47,622 nucleotides of DNA from an uncultured Clostridia bacterium (GTDB lineage Bacteria > Bacillota > Clostridia > Lachnospirales > Lachnospiraceae), in NCBI GenBank assembly GCA_937896665.1, contig CALBNS010000059.1:1-47622 (forward strand), given 5' to 3'. The position numbers and the translations under genes were made by a program. Numbering within the stretch: the stretch's first letter is position 1; every line of letters starts with the position of its first letter. Below the pieces are notes generated by a model. That model searched no databases. It was not told the DNA's origin and saw only the letters and a list, made by a program, of their open reading frames with translations. This document shows positions 23,626 to 31,493 of this stretch, piece after piece.

Positions 23626-24450
23626 ATGAAAGTAGTACCTTATGATGAAATAAATATTAAGAATTTAGAAGTATTTGCCAATCATGGAGTTTTTCCGGAG
23701 GAAACAAGACTTGGACAGAAATTTCTTGTTTCTCTTACCATGTATGTGGATACCAGATATGCCGGGAAGACAGATTGTCTGGAGCATTCCATCAATTATG
23801 GCGAAGTGAGTGGCTTTATAACCCGTTATATGAAAGAAAACACTTATAAACTCATTGAAGCTGTTGCGGAGCATCTTGCAGAAGCACTTTTGATGCACTA
23901 TTCACTGCTCTGTGGTGTGACTTTAGAGGTCCAAAAACCATGGGCTCCGGTCGGTCTTCCACTGGAAACGGTATCTGTAAAAATTACCCGTTTCTGGCAT
24001 ACTGCTTATCTGGGCCTCGGCTCCAATATGGGAGATAAAAAAGGATATTTAGATCAGGCTGTCAAATCACTCGATGAGATGAAAGACTGCCAGGTTGAAA
24101 AAGTGTCTTCTTATATAGTAACGAAGCCTTATGGCGGTGTAGAACAGGATGACTTCTTAAATGCTTGTTTAATTCTAAAAACGATGCTCTCTCCACATGA
24201 ATTATTAGAAACTCTTCATGAGATTGAGAAGAATGCTCATCGTGAACGAATCATTCACTGGGGACCTAGGACATTAGATTTGGATATTTTGATGTATGAT
24301 AATGAAATTCTGGAAACAGATGACCTGATTATTCCACATGTAGAAATGCATCTGCGTGATTTTGTCTTAAAACCACTCCAGGAAATTGCACCGAATAAGA
24401 GACATCCTGTTCTTCAGAAGACCATAACGCAGCTTATGAATGAGCTTTAA
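23626..24450 (+). CDS. folK: Bifunctional dihydroneopterin aldolase / HPPK (FolB-FolK fusion)
   Basis: 274 residues. Residues 1-~121 are FolB ('VFANHGVFPEETRLGQKF', 'VEVQKPWAP'-like 'LEVQKPWAPVGLP'). Residues ~125-274 are the pyrophosphokinase FolK ('AYLGLGSNMGDKKGYLDQA', 'PYGGVEQDDFLNACL', 'HWGPRTLDLDILMYD', 'IIPHVEMHLRDFVLKPL'). The fusion makes 6-hydroxymethyl-dihydropterin and activates it with ATP, delivering the FolP substrate. FolB-FolK fusions are known in Firmicutes. The gene lies directly behind folP. Confidence 0.95.
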   Translation: MKVVPYDEINIKNLEVFANHGVFPEETRLGQKFLVSLTMYVDTRYAGKTDCLEHSINYGEVSGFITRYMKENTYKLIEAVAEHLAEALLMHYSLLCGVTLEVQKPWAPVGLPLETVSVKITRFWHTAYLGLGSNMGDKKGYLDQAVKSLDEMKDCQVEKVSSYIVTKPYGGVEQDDFLNACLILKTMLSPHELLETLHEIEKNAHRERIIHWGPRTLDLDILMYDNEILETDDLIIPHVEMHLRDFVLKPLQEIAPNKRHPVLQKTITQLMNEL

Positions 24451-24469
24451 AGGGAAGAGAGAAATAAAG

Positions 24470-24571
24470 ATGGTTTATAAAAATATTTTGGAGACGAACG
24501 GACACACGCCTATTATAGAACTGCAGGGGGCACCGGCTCCGGATTCAGCACTTGTTTTGAATAAATGTTAA
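24470..24571 (+). pseudogene. N-terminal stub of cysteine synthase (cysK-like)
   Basis: 33 codons with a proper ribosome site (GGGAAGAGAG) beginning MVYKNILETNGHTPIIEL, the normal opening of O-acetylserine sulfhydrylase ('NILETIGNTPIV'), continuing 'PAPDSALVLNKC' and then stopping. The PLP-binding rest is absent. It is wedged between folBK and the second folC, so a cysK gene probably once started here and was removed by deletion. Confidence 0.55.
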
Positions 24572-24585
24572 AGGGGGAACGTGAA

Positions 24586-25884
24586 ATGACGATGTCAGAA
24601 GCAATGGAGTTTATACAGACCAATAATTGGGTTAGTTCTAAGACAAATTTAGAACGTATTACAGATCTCATGCAGCAACTCGGAAATCCTCAAAAGGAGT
24701 TGCGTTTTGTTCACATTGCCGGGACGAATGGAAAAGGCTCCACATCGGCAATGCTCGCCTCTATTCTTAAGGAGGCGGGTTACACTGTGGGTCTATTTAC
24801 TTCCCCGCATCTTCAGTTTTACAATGAACGTATTAAAGTCAATGGCAAGGATATTTCAGATGAAGATTTCTGTGCTATGACCAAGAAGGTGAAGTCTGTT
24901 GTCGAAAAGACGAATATTATTCCTTCGGAATTTGAGCGGCTTACTGCAATGGCATTTTTATACTTCAGGATGCAAAAGTGTGACATCGTAATTTTAGAGG
25001 TGGGTTTAGGAGGAAGGCTAGATAGCACTAACGTTATTCCTTCCCCAGAGGTTGCCGTCATCACCAATATAGGTCTGGATCATACTGAGTATCTGGGAAA
25101 TACTGTGGAATCGGTTGCCGCAGAAAAGTCCGGCATTATAAAACCCGGAACGGATGTGGTACTCTATGGACAAAGCCCTGACGTTGAAAGGGTGGTTGCA
25201 GAAAAATGTGCTGCCTGTGGAGACGCCTTATGGGTGACGGACAACTCTCAGCTGAAAAGGCACTCTGGGAATCTTGAGGGGCAGTTGTTTGATTATCGGA
25301 AGCGAAGGAACCTACATTTACGGCTTCTGGGAACATATCAGTGCAACAATGCTGCAGTGGTTTTAGATGTGATAGATATCTTATGTCGGCAAGGATGGCA
25401 TATCCCGGAAGAGGCAATTCGGCAGGGACTGAGCAATGTCTCATGGCCGGGTAGGTTCGAAGCATTGCAAACATCGCCGCTGGTTTTAGTGGATGGTGCT
25501 CATAATCCCAATGGCACAGAGGAATTATCAAAATGTCTACAGACATATTTACCTGACCAAAAGATTATTTTTGTTATGGGTGTTATGGCAGACAAGGGGT
25601 ATGGCGAAATGCTGGATATTATCGTACCTTTTGCAAAAAAGTTTATTACCGTAGCACCGGACAGTTGCAGGGCTCTGGATGCAGTACAGCTGAAAGCTGC
25701 TGTCGAGTCCCGCACAGATATATCTGTCGAAGCGCTGCCTTCGGTGGAGGCCGGAATCGAGCTGGCACTGCATGAGGCAAAATCAGAAGATGTGATTTGC
25801 ATATTTGGTTCTTTATACCAAGTTGGGGAGGCTTTGACATATTTTAGAATTCTTAACCCGGATTCTTTTCTCTTGACTTTCTAA
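24586..25884 (+). CDS. folC: Folylpolyglutamate/dihydrofolate synthase, second copy
   Basis: 432 residues, the same length as the first copy but clearly diverged. Motifs: 'HIAGTNGKGSTSAMLAS', the canonical 'FTSPHLQFYNERI', 'VILEVGLGGRLDSTN', 'NIGLDHTEYLGNT', 'EKSGIIKPGT' and 'LVDGAHNPNGTEEL'. Because it keeps SPHL it looks like the conventional bifunctional enzyme, whereas the first copy may be specialised. ATG 24586 follows AAAGGGGG by about 8 bases; ATG 24565 in the same frame precedes that site and is unlikely. Last gene of the folate operon. Confidence 0.93.
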   Translation: MTMSEAMEFIQTNNWVSSKTNLERITDLMQQLGNPQKELRFVHIAGTNGKGSTSAMLASILKEAGYTVGLFTSPHLQFYNERIKVNGKDISDEDFCAMTKKVKSVVEKTNIIPSEFERLTAMAFLYFRMQKCDIVILEVGLGGRLDSTNVIPSPEVAVITNIGLDHTEYLGNTVESVAAEKSGIIKPGTDVVLYGQSPDVERVVAEKCAACGDALWVTDNSQLKRHSGNLEGQLFDYRKRRNLHLRLLGTYQCNNAAVVLDVIDILCRQGWHIPEEAIRQGLSNVSWPGRFEALQTSPLVLVDGAHNPNGTEELSKCLQTYLPDQKIIFVMGVMADKGYGEMLDIIVPFAKKFITVAPDSCRALDAVQLKAAVESRTDISVEALPSVEAGIELALHEAKSEDVICIFGSLYQVGEALTYFRILNPDSFLLTF

Positions 25885-25914
25885 TTTTAGTAGCTATGCA
25901 TTTCAAGTAAAGGA

Positions 25915-26167
25915 TTTGCGGGATTTTGGACATATTCCATTGACGGTAGCATTTTCCCGTTTGTCTTTTTCATGTTTTTTGGCTTCTTTGGCTTTTATTA
26001 CGAGGGGAAAATGTCTGGAACCTTTATGGATGAACGCTTCCGTGAAAACGCAATCCTTGCGCTGCAGACGAAAGTGAGTCATAAGGGATGGCAGAATTTG
26101 AATGTCGGTTATCCGACAGCTAAAAGATTTAACACAGGAACAGTTAGCAGAATTTGTTTTTGAATAA
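25915..26167 (+). pseudogene. DUF3796-type membrane protein and XRE regulator remnants
   Basis: One frame reads 'GFAGFWTYSIDGSIFPF', 'VFFMFFGFFGFYYEGKMSGT' and 'FMDERFRENAILA', the style of DUF3796 small membrane proteins, then runs into unrelated sequence after position ~26075 and stops at 26163. In another frame ATG 26102 to TAA 26165 gives MSVIRQLKDLTQEQLAEFV, the opening of a Cro/C1-type helix-turn-helix. In intact loci these two genes sit together, so both are remains of one locus. Confidence 0.5.
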
Positions 26168-26218
26168 CAGAGTGAAACATTTGCAGTCTATACATCGTAT
26201 AGCGCAATTAGTAAACCC

Positions 26219-26282
26219 AACCGGAGCAGTCAACGGTCAAAATGAACGGGCTTTACCCCACCGTTGACAGCCCCGATCGGTT
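26219..26282. repeat. Nested inverted repeat, probable integrative-element scar
   Basis: Inner arms GTCAACGGT (26229-26237) and ACCGTTGAC (26260-26268), with outer pairing AACCG / CGGTT. GC content is higher than in the surroundings. I associate this type of sequence with non-coding parts of clostridial conjugative elements, from memory only. Confidence 0.45.
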
Positions 26283-26288
26283 TCGTAA

Positions 26289-26333
26289 ATGGGTAAGGGG
26301 CGACAGCAAAGAGTGCTGCCGCCCCTTACCCAT
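26289..26333. repeat. Long GC-rich hairpin, 20-bp arms
   Basis: ATGGGTAAGGGGCGACAGCA (26289-26308), loop AAGAG, then the reverse complement (26314-26333) with one A-C mismatch. It lacks a following T-tract. Next comes AAAGGGGG and a 17-codon ORF (ATG 26354 to TAG 26405) that may be the cut-off start of an element gene. Confidence 0.7.
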
Positions 26334-26403
26334 ATTCAAGAAAGGGGGCTTCCATGCGCGGCTTTCAGACTATACCGTGTTTTGTTAAAGAATCCTTCCT
26401 ATT

Positions 26404-26757
26404 TTAGTAATCACAATCGTCAAAATCAATCGGACTTTCAATTAATGTTGCAGCCTGAAATTGATGTTTGTGTCCGTCTTCTCTCTCTGTAAAATCTTTG
26501 ATAAAGTGAACGTGTTTGCCATTTCCTACGTGAATTGCCGGGCCTGTTTTTCCACAGAATTCATGAAAATGCTCATCTGTAAAGTCAGTGCGGAATTTTA
26601 CTTCGTGCACATGACTGTTACCCAGTTGAATTGCTTCATCTGATATGGTGCAGAAACGGTGATTATGGCAATCATCACATTCTTGTACGACTGCGGTAAT
26701 GCCAGTTATCTCGTGGACATGTTTTTGTTTTTCGCAGCAACAGTCTTGATTATACAT
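26404..26757 (-). CDS. YmaF-like histidine-rich protein
   Basis: 117 residues carrying repeated H-x-H units: KHVHEITG, HNHRFC, SHVHEVKF, HFHEFCG, KHVHFIKD and HKHQFQ, plus a cysteine-rich N-terminus (CCCEKQ) and C-x2-C. This is the YmaF family of Bacillus/Clostridia, soluble and small, with no signal peptide. The regular His pairs suggest metal binding by a repeated beta-hairpin, but the family has no established function known to me. ATG 26757 is preceded by GAAAGGAATCACGCT on its own strand. It stands alone, divergent from the EamA gene. Confidence 0.8.
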   Translation of the reverse strand: MYNQDCCCEKQKHVHEITGITAVVQECDDCHNHRFCTISDEAIQLGNSHVHEVKFRTDFTDEHFHEFCGKTGPAIHVGNGKHVHFIKDFTEREDGHKHQFQAATLIESPIDFDDCDY

Positions 26758-26927
26758 AGCGTGATTCCTTTCGAATTGTTTATTTTATAATATGAGTTAC
26801 ATAGTAAATGGTGCCACCGGAATGTTAGATATTGTTAACATGAATAAGGCGACATGACATCTGGATCAACCAGATATGGTTACATTTTTTAACATCAAAA
26901 TATAAGTGGAATGGAAGGGAGTTTCTT

Positions 26928-26935
26928 GGTACAAT
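26928..26935 (+). promoter_or_regulatory. Extended -10 promoter candidate for the EamA gene
   Basis: TGGTACAAT (TGn plus TACAAT at 26930-26935) lies 63 bases before the ATG. The same TGGTACAATA motif occurs upstream of the DUF4037 gene. No good -35 is seen. Confidence 0.4.
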
Positions 26936-26997
26936 AGGAATAAGTTGTTAATCAGTGGGAAGGTTCCTAAAAAACGATTTATTTCGGAGGTGTAAGT

Positions 26998-27870
26998 ATG
27001 TGGATTGTGTTTGCATTTGGCTCTGCAATCTTTGCAGGAGTTACTTCTATTTTAGCAAAATGTGGGATTCGCAAGACAGATTCCAGCGTAGCAACCGCTA
27101 TTCGGACGATAGTTGTTTTTCTTTTTTCATGGATTATGGTATTTGTGATGGGATCTCAATCCCAAATTAATCAGATTGATGAAAAAACGTTTATGTTCTT
27201 GGTCTTGTCGGGAATTGCAACGGGCGCTTCCTGGCTCTGTTACTTCAAGGCGCTCCAGCTTGGAGACATTAATAAGGTAGTTCCCATTGATAAGTCTAGT
27301 ACAATATTGACTATTCTACTGGCGTTTCTATTTTTGGACGAAGAAATTAATTTTTTTAAAGCAGTTGGCATTATTTCTATTGCTGTCGGCACCTTTCTGA
27401 TGATCGAAAAGAAGGACGTTGCTTCAGAGTCTCAGAAAGGAAAGGTATGGTTTTTCTATGCTGTCTGTGCGGCAGTGTTTGCGAGCCTGACATCTATTCT
27501 TGGGAAAGTCGGAATTGATGGTGTGGAATCGAATCTGGGTACAGCCATACGTACCGGAGTCGTACTCGTGATGGCATGGATTGTGGTGTTTACAGAAGGA
27601 AAGCAGAATACCGTGAAAGAGATTCCAAGAAGGGAACTAGCCTTTATCTGCCTCTCGGGACTGGCTACCGGTGGTTCTTGGCTCTGTTACTATAGGGCAT
27701 TGCAGGATGGACTTGCAAGCGTGGTGGTTCCTATTGATAAGCTCAGTATCCTTGTGACGGTTGCATTTTCTTATGTTGTGTTCCACGAGCGGCTTTCGAA
27801 AAAATCAGGGATAGGTCTTATGATGCTCGTGGTTGGTACGCTAATCATGCTGCTTCCTTCATACATATAG
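26998..27870 (+). CDS. EamA/DMT family transporter
   Basis: 290 residues and ten predicted helices formed by two tandem EamA halves. Each half ends in a similar segment: 'SGIATGASWLCYFKALQLG' with 'VVPIDKSSTILTILLAF', and 'SGLATGGSWLCYYRALQDG' with 'VVPIDKLSILVTVAFSY'. This is the drug/metabolite transporter superfamily; the substrate is unknown. ATG 26998 follows TCGGAGGTGTAAGT. The gene is monocistronic and ends at a hairpin. Confidence 0.93.
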   Translation: MWIVFAFGSAIFAGVTSILAKCGIRKTDSSVATAIRTIVVFLFSWIMVFVMGSQSQINQIDEKTFMFLVLSGIATGASWLCYFKALQLGDINKVVPIDKSSTILTILLAFLFLDEEINFFKAVGIISIAVGTFLMIEKKDVASESQKGKVWFFYAVCAAVFASLTSILGKVGIDGVESNLGTAIRTGVVLVMAWIVVFTEGKQNTVKEIPRRELAFICLSGLATGGSWLCYYRALQDGLASVVVPIDKLSILVTVAFSYVVFHERLSKKSGIGLMMLVVGTLIMLLPSYI

Positions 27871-27926
27871 AAGAATATATACGGACATACGGAAATCAGT
27901 ATATGGTTGAACTCTCAAACCCCATG

Positions 27927-27979
27927 CCTTGAAGGTCAGTGTCGTTCATGCATTTTATCATGGCGACAGACCTTCAAGG
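27927..27979. terminator. Hairpin after the EamA gene
   Basis: CCTTGAAGGTC (27927-27937) and GACCTTCAAGG (27969-27979) pair perfectly, with an inner TGTCG/CGACA stem. It is followed by GAGAATTTTTATG, giving a short T-run. Confidence 0.6.
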
Positions 27980-27986
27980 AGAATTT

Positions 27987-28268
27987 TTATGTATTCTCTG
28001 CATCAAATGCTTCCCATGACCATGCAATTCGGTTGGCAAAGAAAATCGTGACAAAGGTAATAATGATAGAGGCGAGACCCCCTTTTTTGTCTAAGTGTCT
28101 GCCAAATAGTTCATAAGCTTTCAGAGCACAGATGGCAGTAACAGCACCTGCGAGCCCTGCAATATATCCCAAATGATAAATCAAAATCCATAGCATTCCA
28201 CCGATGAGTGCGCCTAAAAATGCACCGATAAGGCCAGGTACAAAGTGGCCTTTTTGAGGTTTGATTTT
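27987..28268 (-). pseudogene. Membrane protein fragment
   Basis: About 93 codons read 'HFVPGLIGAFLGALIGGMLW', 'ILIYHLGYIAGLAGAVTAI' and 'ASIIITFVTIFFANRIAWSW', three glycine-rich hydrophobic helices, then stop at DAENT. The upstream sequence in frame to 28421 is low-complexity and not coding-like. Similar proteins are longer at both ends, so this is probably a fragment; the family name is uncertain. The rest of 27871-28365 contains a hairpin and the next promoter. Confidence 0.5.
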
Positions 28269-28312
28269 ATTTTTACTACATAAAATAATGCTAGTGGTGC
28301 TTCGACAAGCTA

Positions 28313-28321
28313 TGGTACAAT
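28313..28321 (+). promoter_or_regulatory. Extended -10 promoter candidate for the DUF4037 gene
   Basis: TGGTACAAT ending at 28321, about 45 bases before the start codon. The -35 region is weak. Confidence 0.35.
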
Positions 28322-28365
28322 AAGGACATAGAATCTGGAAAATAAAGATTGTGAGATGAGTAAAT

Positions 28366-30735
28366 ATGATGGAGATAAACAGTATATTGGAAAAAGTGGA
28401 TCTATTATTTGAACAGAACAAGGCTAAAGAGGCAGAAAGGCTATTGATTGATTCATTGGAACATGCAAAAGCAAGCGGCAGCGAGGCACAAAGACTATCA
28501 CTGTTAAATGAATTAATCGGGTATTACAGACAGACATCGGAATCCGGTAAAATGATAAAAACGATTGAGGAAGCATTGAAAGTCGCAGGGCATATGGGGT
28601 TATCCGGGAGTATACAATATGCCACAACTGTACTCAATGCTGCCAATGGATATCGGGCGATAGGCTGCCTTGAGCTTTCCTTACAATATTATCATTTAGC
28701 AGAAGAAATTTATCTGCGCGAGCTGCCTGAGAGCGATATGTTGTTAGCTGGGCTGTATAATAATTTTAGCCTCCTGTATCAGGAAAAAAATGAGTATGAC
28801 ATGGCGGAAAAGTATCTGCTAAAAGCACGAAAAATTGTAACGCAGAACCAGGCAGAATTTGAGATTGCGGTTACCTATGCAAATCTTGCGAATACTGCTG
28901 TATTGGCAGAAAACTATAAAGGGGCCAGAGCCTATGCAACGAAGGCCGTGCAGTGTTTTGAGAAAATGCAGTTATTTGACGTGCATTACTGTGCAGCCAT
29001 ATCTGCATTAGGGATGTGCTATTTCAAAGATGGTCGTTTTGCTGAAGCAGAAACACTCTTTCAGGACAGTATGAATATTGTGGAAAGAAGTCTGGGCAGA
29101 AACTCCCAATATGAAAGATTAAAAGAAAACAGGGATATGTGCAGAACTGTACTGAATAAAGAACAAGAGCAGGTATTCGGTGAGCAGTATATAGGGGATA
29201 CACAAGAGGATACTAAAGCTCTAAAGGGATTAGAAGTGTGTAAAAAGTATTATGAAATCTATGGGAAACCTATGATAGAGGAACAATTTCCAGAATATGT
29301 ATCAAGAATTGCAGTCGGACTTGTGGGAGAAGGGTCTGATTGCATGGGGTATGATGATGTTGTTTCCAGAGACCATGATTGGGGACCGGGCTTTTGTATC
29401 TGGCTAACGGACGAGACCTACCGTGAGATTGGTGAGCAACTGACAACGTGCTATGAGAATCTTCCAAAAGAGTTCATGGGTTACGTGAGAAGAAGCACTA
29501 CGCAAGGGAAAAAACGCCACGGTGTTATGAAAATATCGGAATTTTATCGTAGCCTGCTTGGAGCATCAAGCTATGAGCAGATTGATTGGCGAAATGTGGA
29601 TGACTATTCGCTTGCAACATCTGTGAATGGAGAAGTGTTTACGGATGAGGAAGGGATTTTTTCTAACTTTAGAAATAAATTAAAACAAGGGTATCCGCAA
29701 GAAATCCGGTTTTTAAAATTAGCTGAGGATGTAGCTAGAGTGTCTCAGACAGGGCAGTACAATTATTTTAGAATGCTGGACAGAGGAGAACGCCTCACTG
29801 CCGACAGGATGTTATCGGATTGTATCGGAAATATAATGAAGCTTTGGCATCACCTTTATAATAGTTATCCCCCTCATGATAAATGGCTCTACAAGAGCTG
29901 CATGCAGTTAGAAAACGGGAAAGAAGTCTGCAGGATGCTTACGTCTCTTCATCACTGCATGAGGGAGGATGATTCGAGAGCAAAGGAAGGAGCAGAGACA
30001 ATTATGGAAACTCTAGGTGAATATCTGGCAAGGGAACTCTATGCGAAAGACTATATTAGTGATGTGGATGCATATTTGGATTCACATACGGAGGAACTTC
30101 TAAAAAAGGCTTCTTTTGCAATATATAGTGATGAAGAGCTTGTGGATAGAATTGTAAGATTGGAGTTTCAGGCTTTTGATGAAGTGAAACATGAAGGCCA
30201 CAGAGCCGGATGTCAAGATGACTGGTTCACATTTTCCATCATGAGAAAGAGTCAGTATCTCACATGGGATCGTACTATGCTCATGCAGTATTTATATGAT
30301 TTTGACAGGGAATATAACAAGGGGCACAATCTGATTACAGAAAAGTACGGGCGTATGATGGAAAGCGCTTCACCCGAAAAGTATAGGGAGTTAGAAAAGC
30401 ACTTCCCGAGACTTACAGAGCAGAAGAGAACGATTATTGAGCAGATTGTTGCTGTTCAAATGAATATGGTAGAGGAATTTGCAAAAGATTATCCAAAGAT
30501 TGCAGGAAATGCGCGAAATCTCCACACCTACGAGGATAACTTGCTAGATACATCTTATGAAACGTATCTTCGCGGAGAAATTAGCACCTATTCCGACAAA
30601 ATGCTGCAGCTCTACGGCAGATATGTTGTTCGGTGCGTTTCAACCGGAATCAATATTGCTAGGCAGACGATTGAAAATACAGCCGGACTATATGGATATT
30701 CGGGTCTGGAAGCATTTGAAGGTAGAATTATTTAG
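28366..30735 (+). CDS. TPR-DUF4037-DUF4125 protein
   Basis: 789 residues in three parts. Residues ~1-250 are tetratricopeptide repeats (for example 'LLAGLYNNFSLLYQEKNEYDMAEKYLLKA', here given as LLAGLYNNFSLL plus YQEKNEYDMAEKYLLKA). Residues ~285-560 are DUF4037, a nucleotidyltransferase-like domain whose core is G323-S324-D325 followed by 'GYDDVVSRDHDWGPGF' (330-342), a plausible metal-binding acidic set. Residues ~585-785 are DUF4125 ('VDRIVRLEFQAFDEV', 'DWFTFSIMRKSQYLTWDR', 'LITEKYGRMM'). Its role is unknown; it might transfer a nucleotide to a protein or metabolite recognised through the TPRs. ATG 28366 or 28369. It stands alone with its own promoter. Confidence 0.85.
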   Translation: MMEINSILEKVDLLFEQNKAKEAERLLIDSLEHAKASGSEAQRLSLLNELIGYYRQTSESGKMIKTIEEALKVAGHMGLSGSIQYATTVLNAANGYRAIGCLELSLQYYHLAEEIYLRELPESDMLLAGLYNNFSLLYQEKNEYDMAEKYLLKARKIVTQNQAEFEIAVTYANLANTAVLAENYKGARAYATKAVQCFEKMQLFDVHYCAAISALGMCYFKDGRFAEAETLFQDSMNIVERSLGRNSQYERLKENRDMCRTVLNKEQEQVFGEQYIGDTQEDTKALKGLEVCKKYYEIYGKPMIEEQFPEYVSRIAVGLVGEGSDCMGYDDVVSRDHDWGPGFCIWLTDETYREIGEQLTTCYENLPKEFMGYVRRSTTQGKKRHGVMKISEFYRSLLGASSYEQIDWRNVDDYSLATSVNGEVFTDEEGIFSNFRNKLKQGYPQEIRFLKLAEDVARVSQTGQYNYFRMLDRGERLTADRMLSDCIGNIMKLWHHLYNSYPPHDKWLYKSCMQLENGKEVCRMLTSLHHCMREDDSRAKEGAETIMETLGEYLARELYAKDYISDVDAYLDSHTEELLKKASFAIYSDEELVDRIVRLEFQAFDEVKHEGHRAGCQDDWFTFSIMRKSQYLTWDRTMLMQYLYDFDREYNKGHNLITEKYGRMMESASPEKYRELEKHFPRLTEQKRTIIEQIVAVQMNMVEEFAKDYPKIAGNARNLHTYEDNLLDTSYETYLRGEISTYSDKMLQLYGRYVVRCVSTGINIARQTIENTAGLYGYSGLEAFEGRII

Positions 30736-30749
30736 AGGTGTGATAATAA

Positions 30750-30833
30750 TTGGACTATGAAGCCCAAGACGGTGTTATGACCGTAGACTTTTTTGATAAA
30801 GGGACAATGATGAATTATTTGCAGGTTATGTAG
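30750..30833 (+). other. Unidentified short open stretch
   Basis: 27 codons from TTG 30750 (behind AGAGGTG) reading DYEAQDGVMTVDFFDKGTMM and stopping at 30833. It looks like the edge of a deleted gene between the DUF4037 gene and the kinase fragment. Not recognised. Confidence 0.2.
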
Positions 30834-30857
30834 AGCAGAGAATGTATTTGTCGATGA

Positions 30858-31460
30858 ATGCTGGGATATCCCTTAATGGAGATATTAAGTATAAAAGAAG
30901 ATGAGCTATCTATCTTGAAAAACGAGATTTATAAAACTACGGTCATGTTAAAAGAAGTGGCAGAGCATTCAGTAAAGGCGAAGGAAAATTTAAAAGAGTC
31001 TCTGTCTGACATTTCACACCGGTTAAAGACCCCACTGACATCGATTCTTGTGATTCTTGATAATCTGATTGATGATGCCGAGATGGAAGCAGAAGTGCGA
31101 CAGGATTTTATACGGGATATCAAACGCGAGATTTCCAATATCAATTTCTTAGTGCAGTCACTGTTGAAACTGTCTAAGCTGGATTCTCATACAGTTGTAT
31201 TCCTGAAAGAAGAGGTATCCGTACAAAAAATTGTGGATGCAGCAGTCCAGAATGTATCCACTTTGTGTGACCTGAAAAATATATCCATTGAGACTATGTG
31301 TGTATGTGAAACGCAGGAGCCGGTGCTTGTCTGTGATTTCCGATGGCAGGTGGAAGCAGTTACAAATGTTTTGAAAAATTGTGTAGAACATTCTCTGAAT
31401 GATAGCAGAATTATTATCCAGACAGGGCTTGCAAGACAAATCCGTATTGTGATATTGTAA
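30858..31460 (+). pseudogene. Sensor histidine kinase fragment (HisKA plus start of HATPase)
   Basis: 200 codons. The phosphoacceptor motif 'LSDISHRLKTPLTSILVILD' and the N-box 'VTNVLKNCVEHS' are present, but the frame ends at TAA 31458-31460 before the ATP-lid G boxes, and the membrane sensor half is missing upstream. In related loci a two-component pair precedes a Nat-type ABC exporter, as seen here; only the kinase core is left. It could not bind ATP productively. Confidence 0.7.
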
Positions 31461-31493
31461 GTTGGGAATTATGATTGGATAAGGAGGATAAAA

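Noticed and set aside
26289..26333. The 20-bp-arm hairpin as a CRISPR repeat or terminator
   Set aside because: It occurs once only, with no spacer array, and no T-tract follows it.
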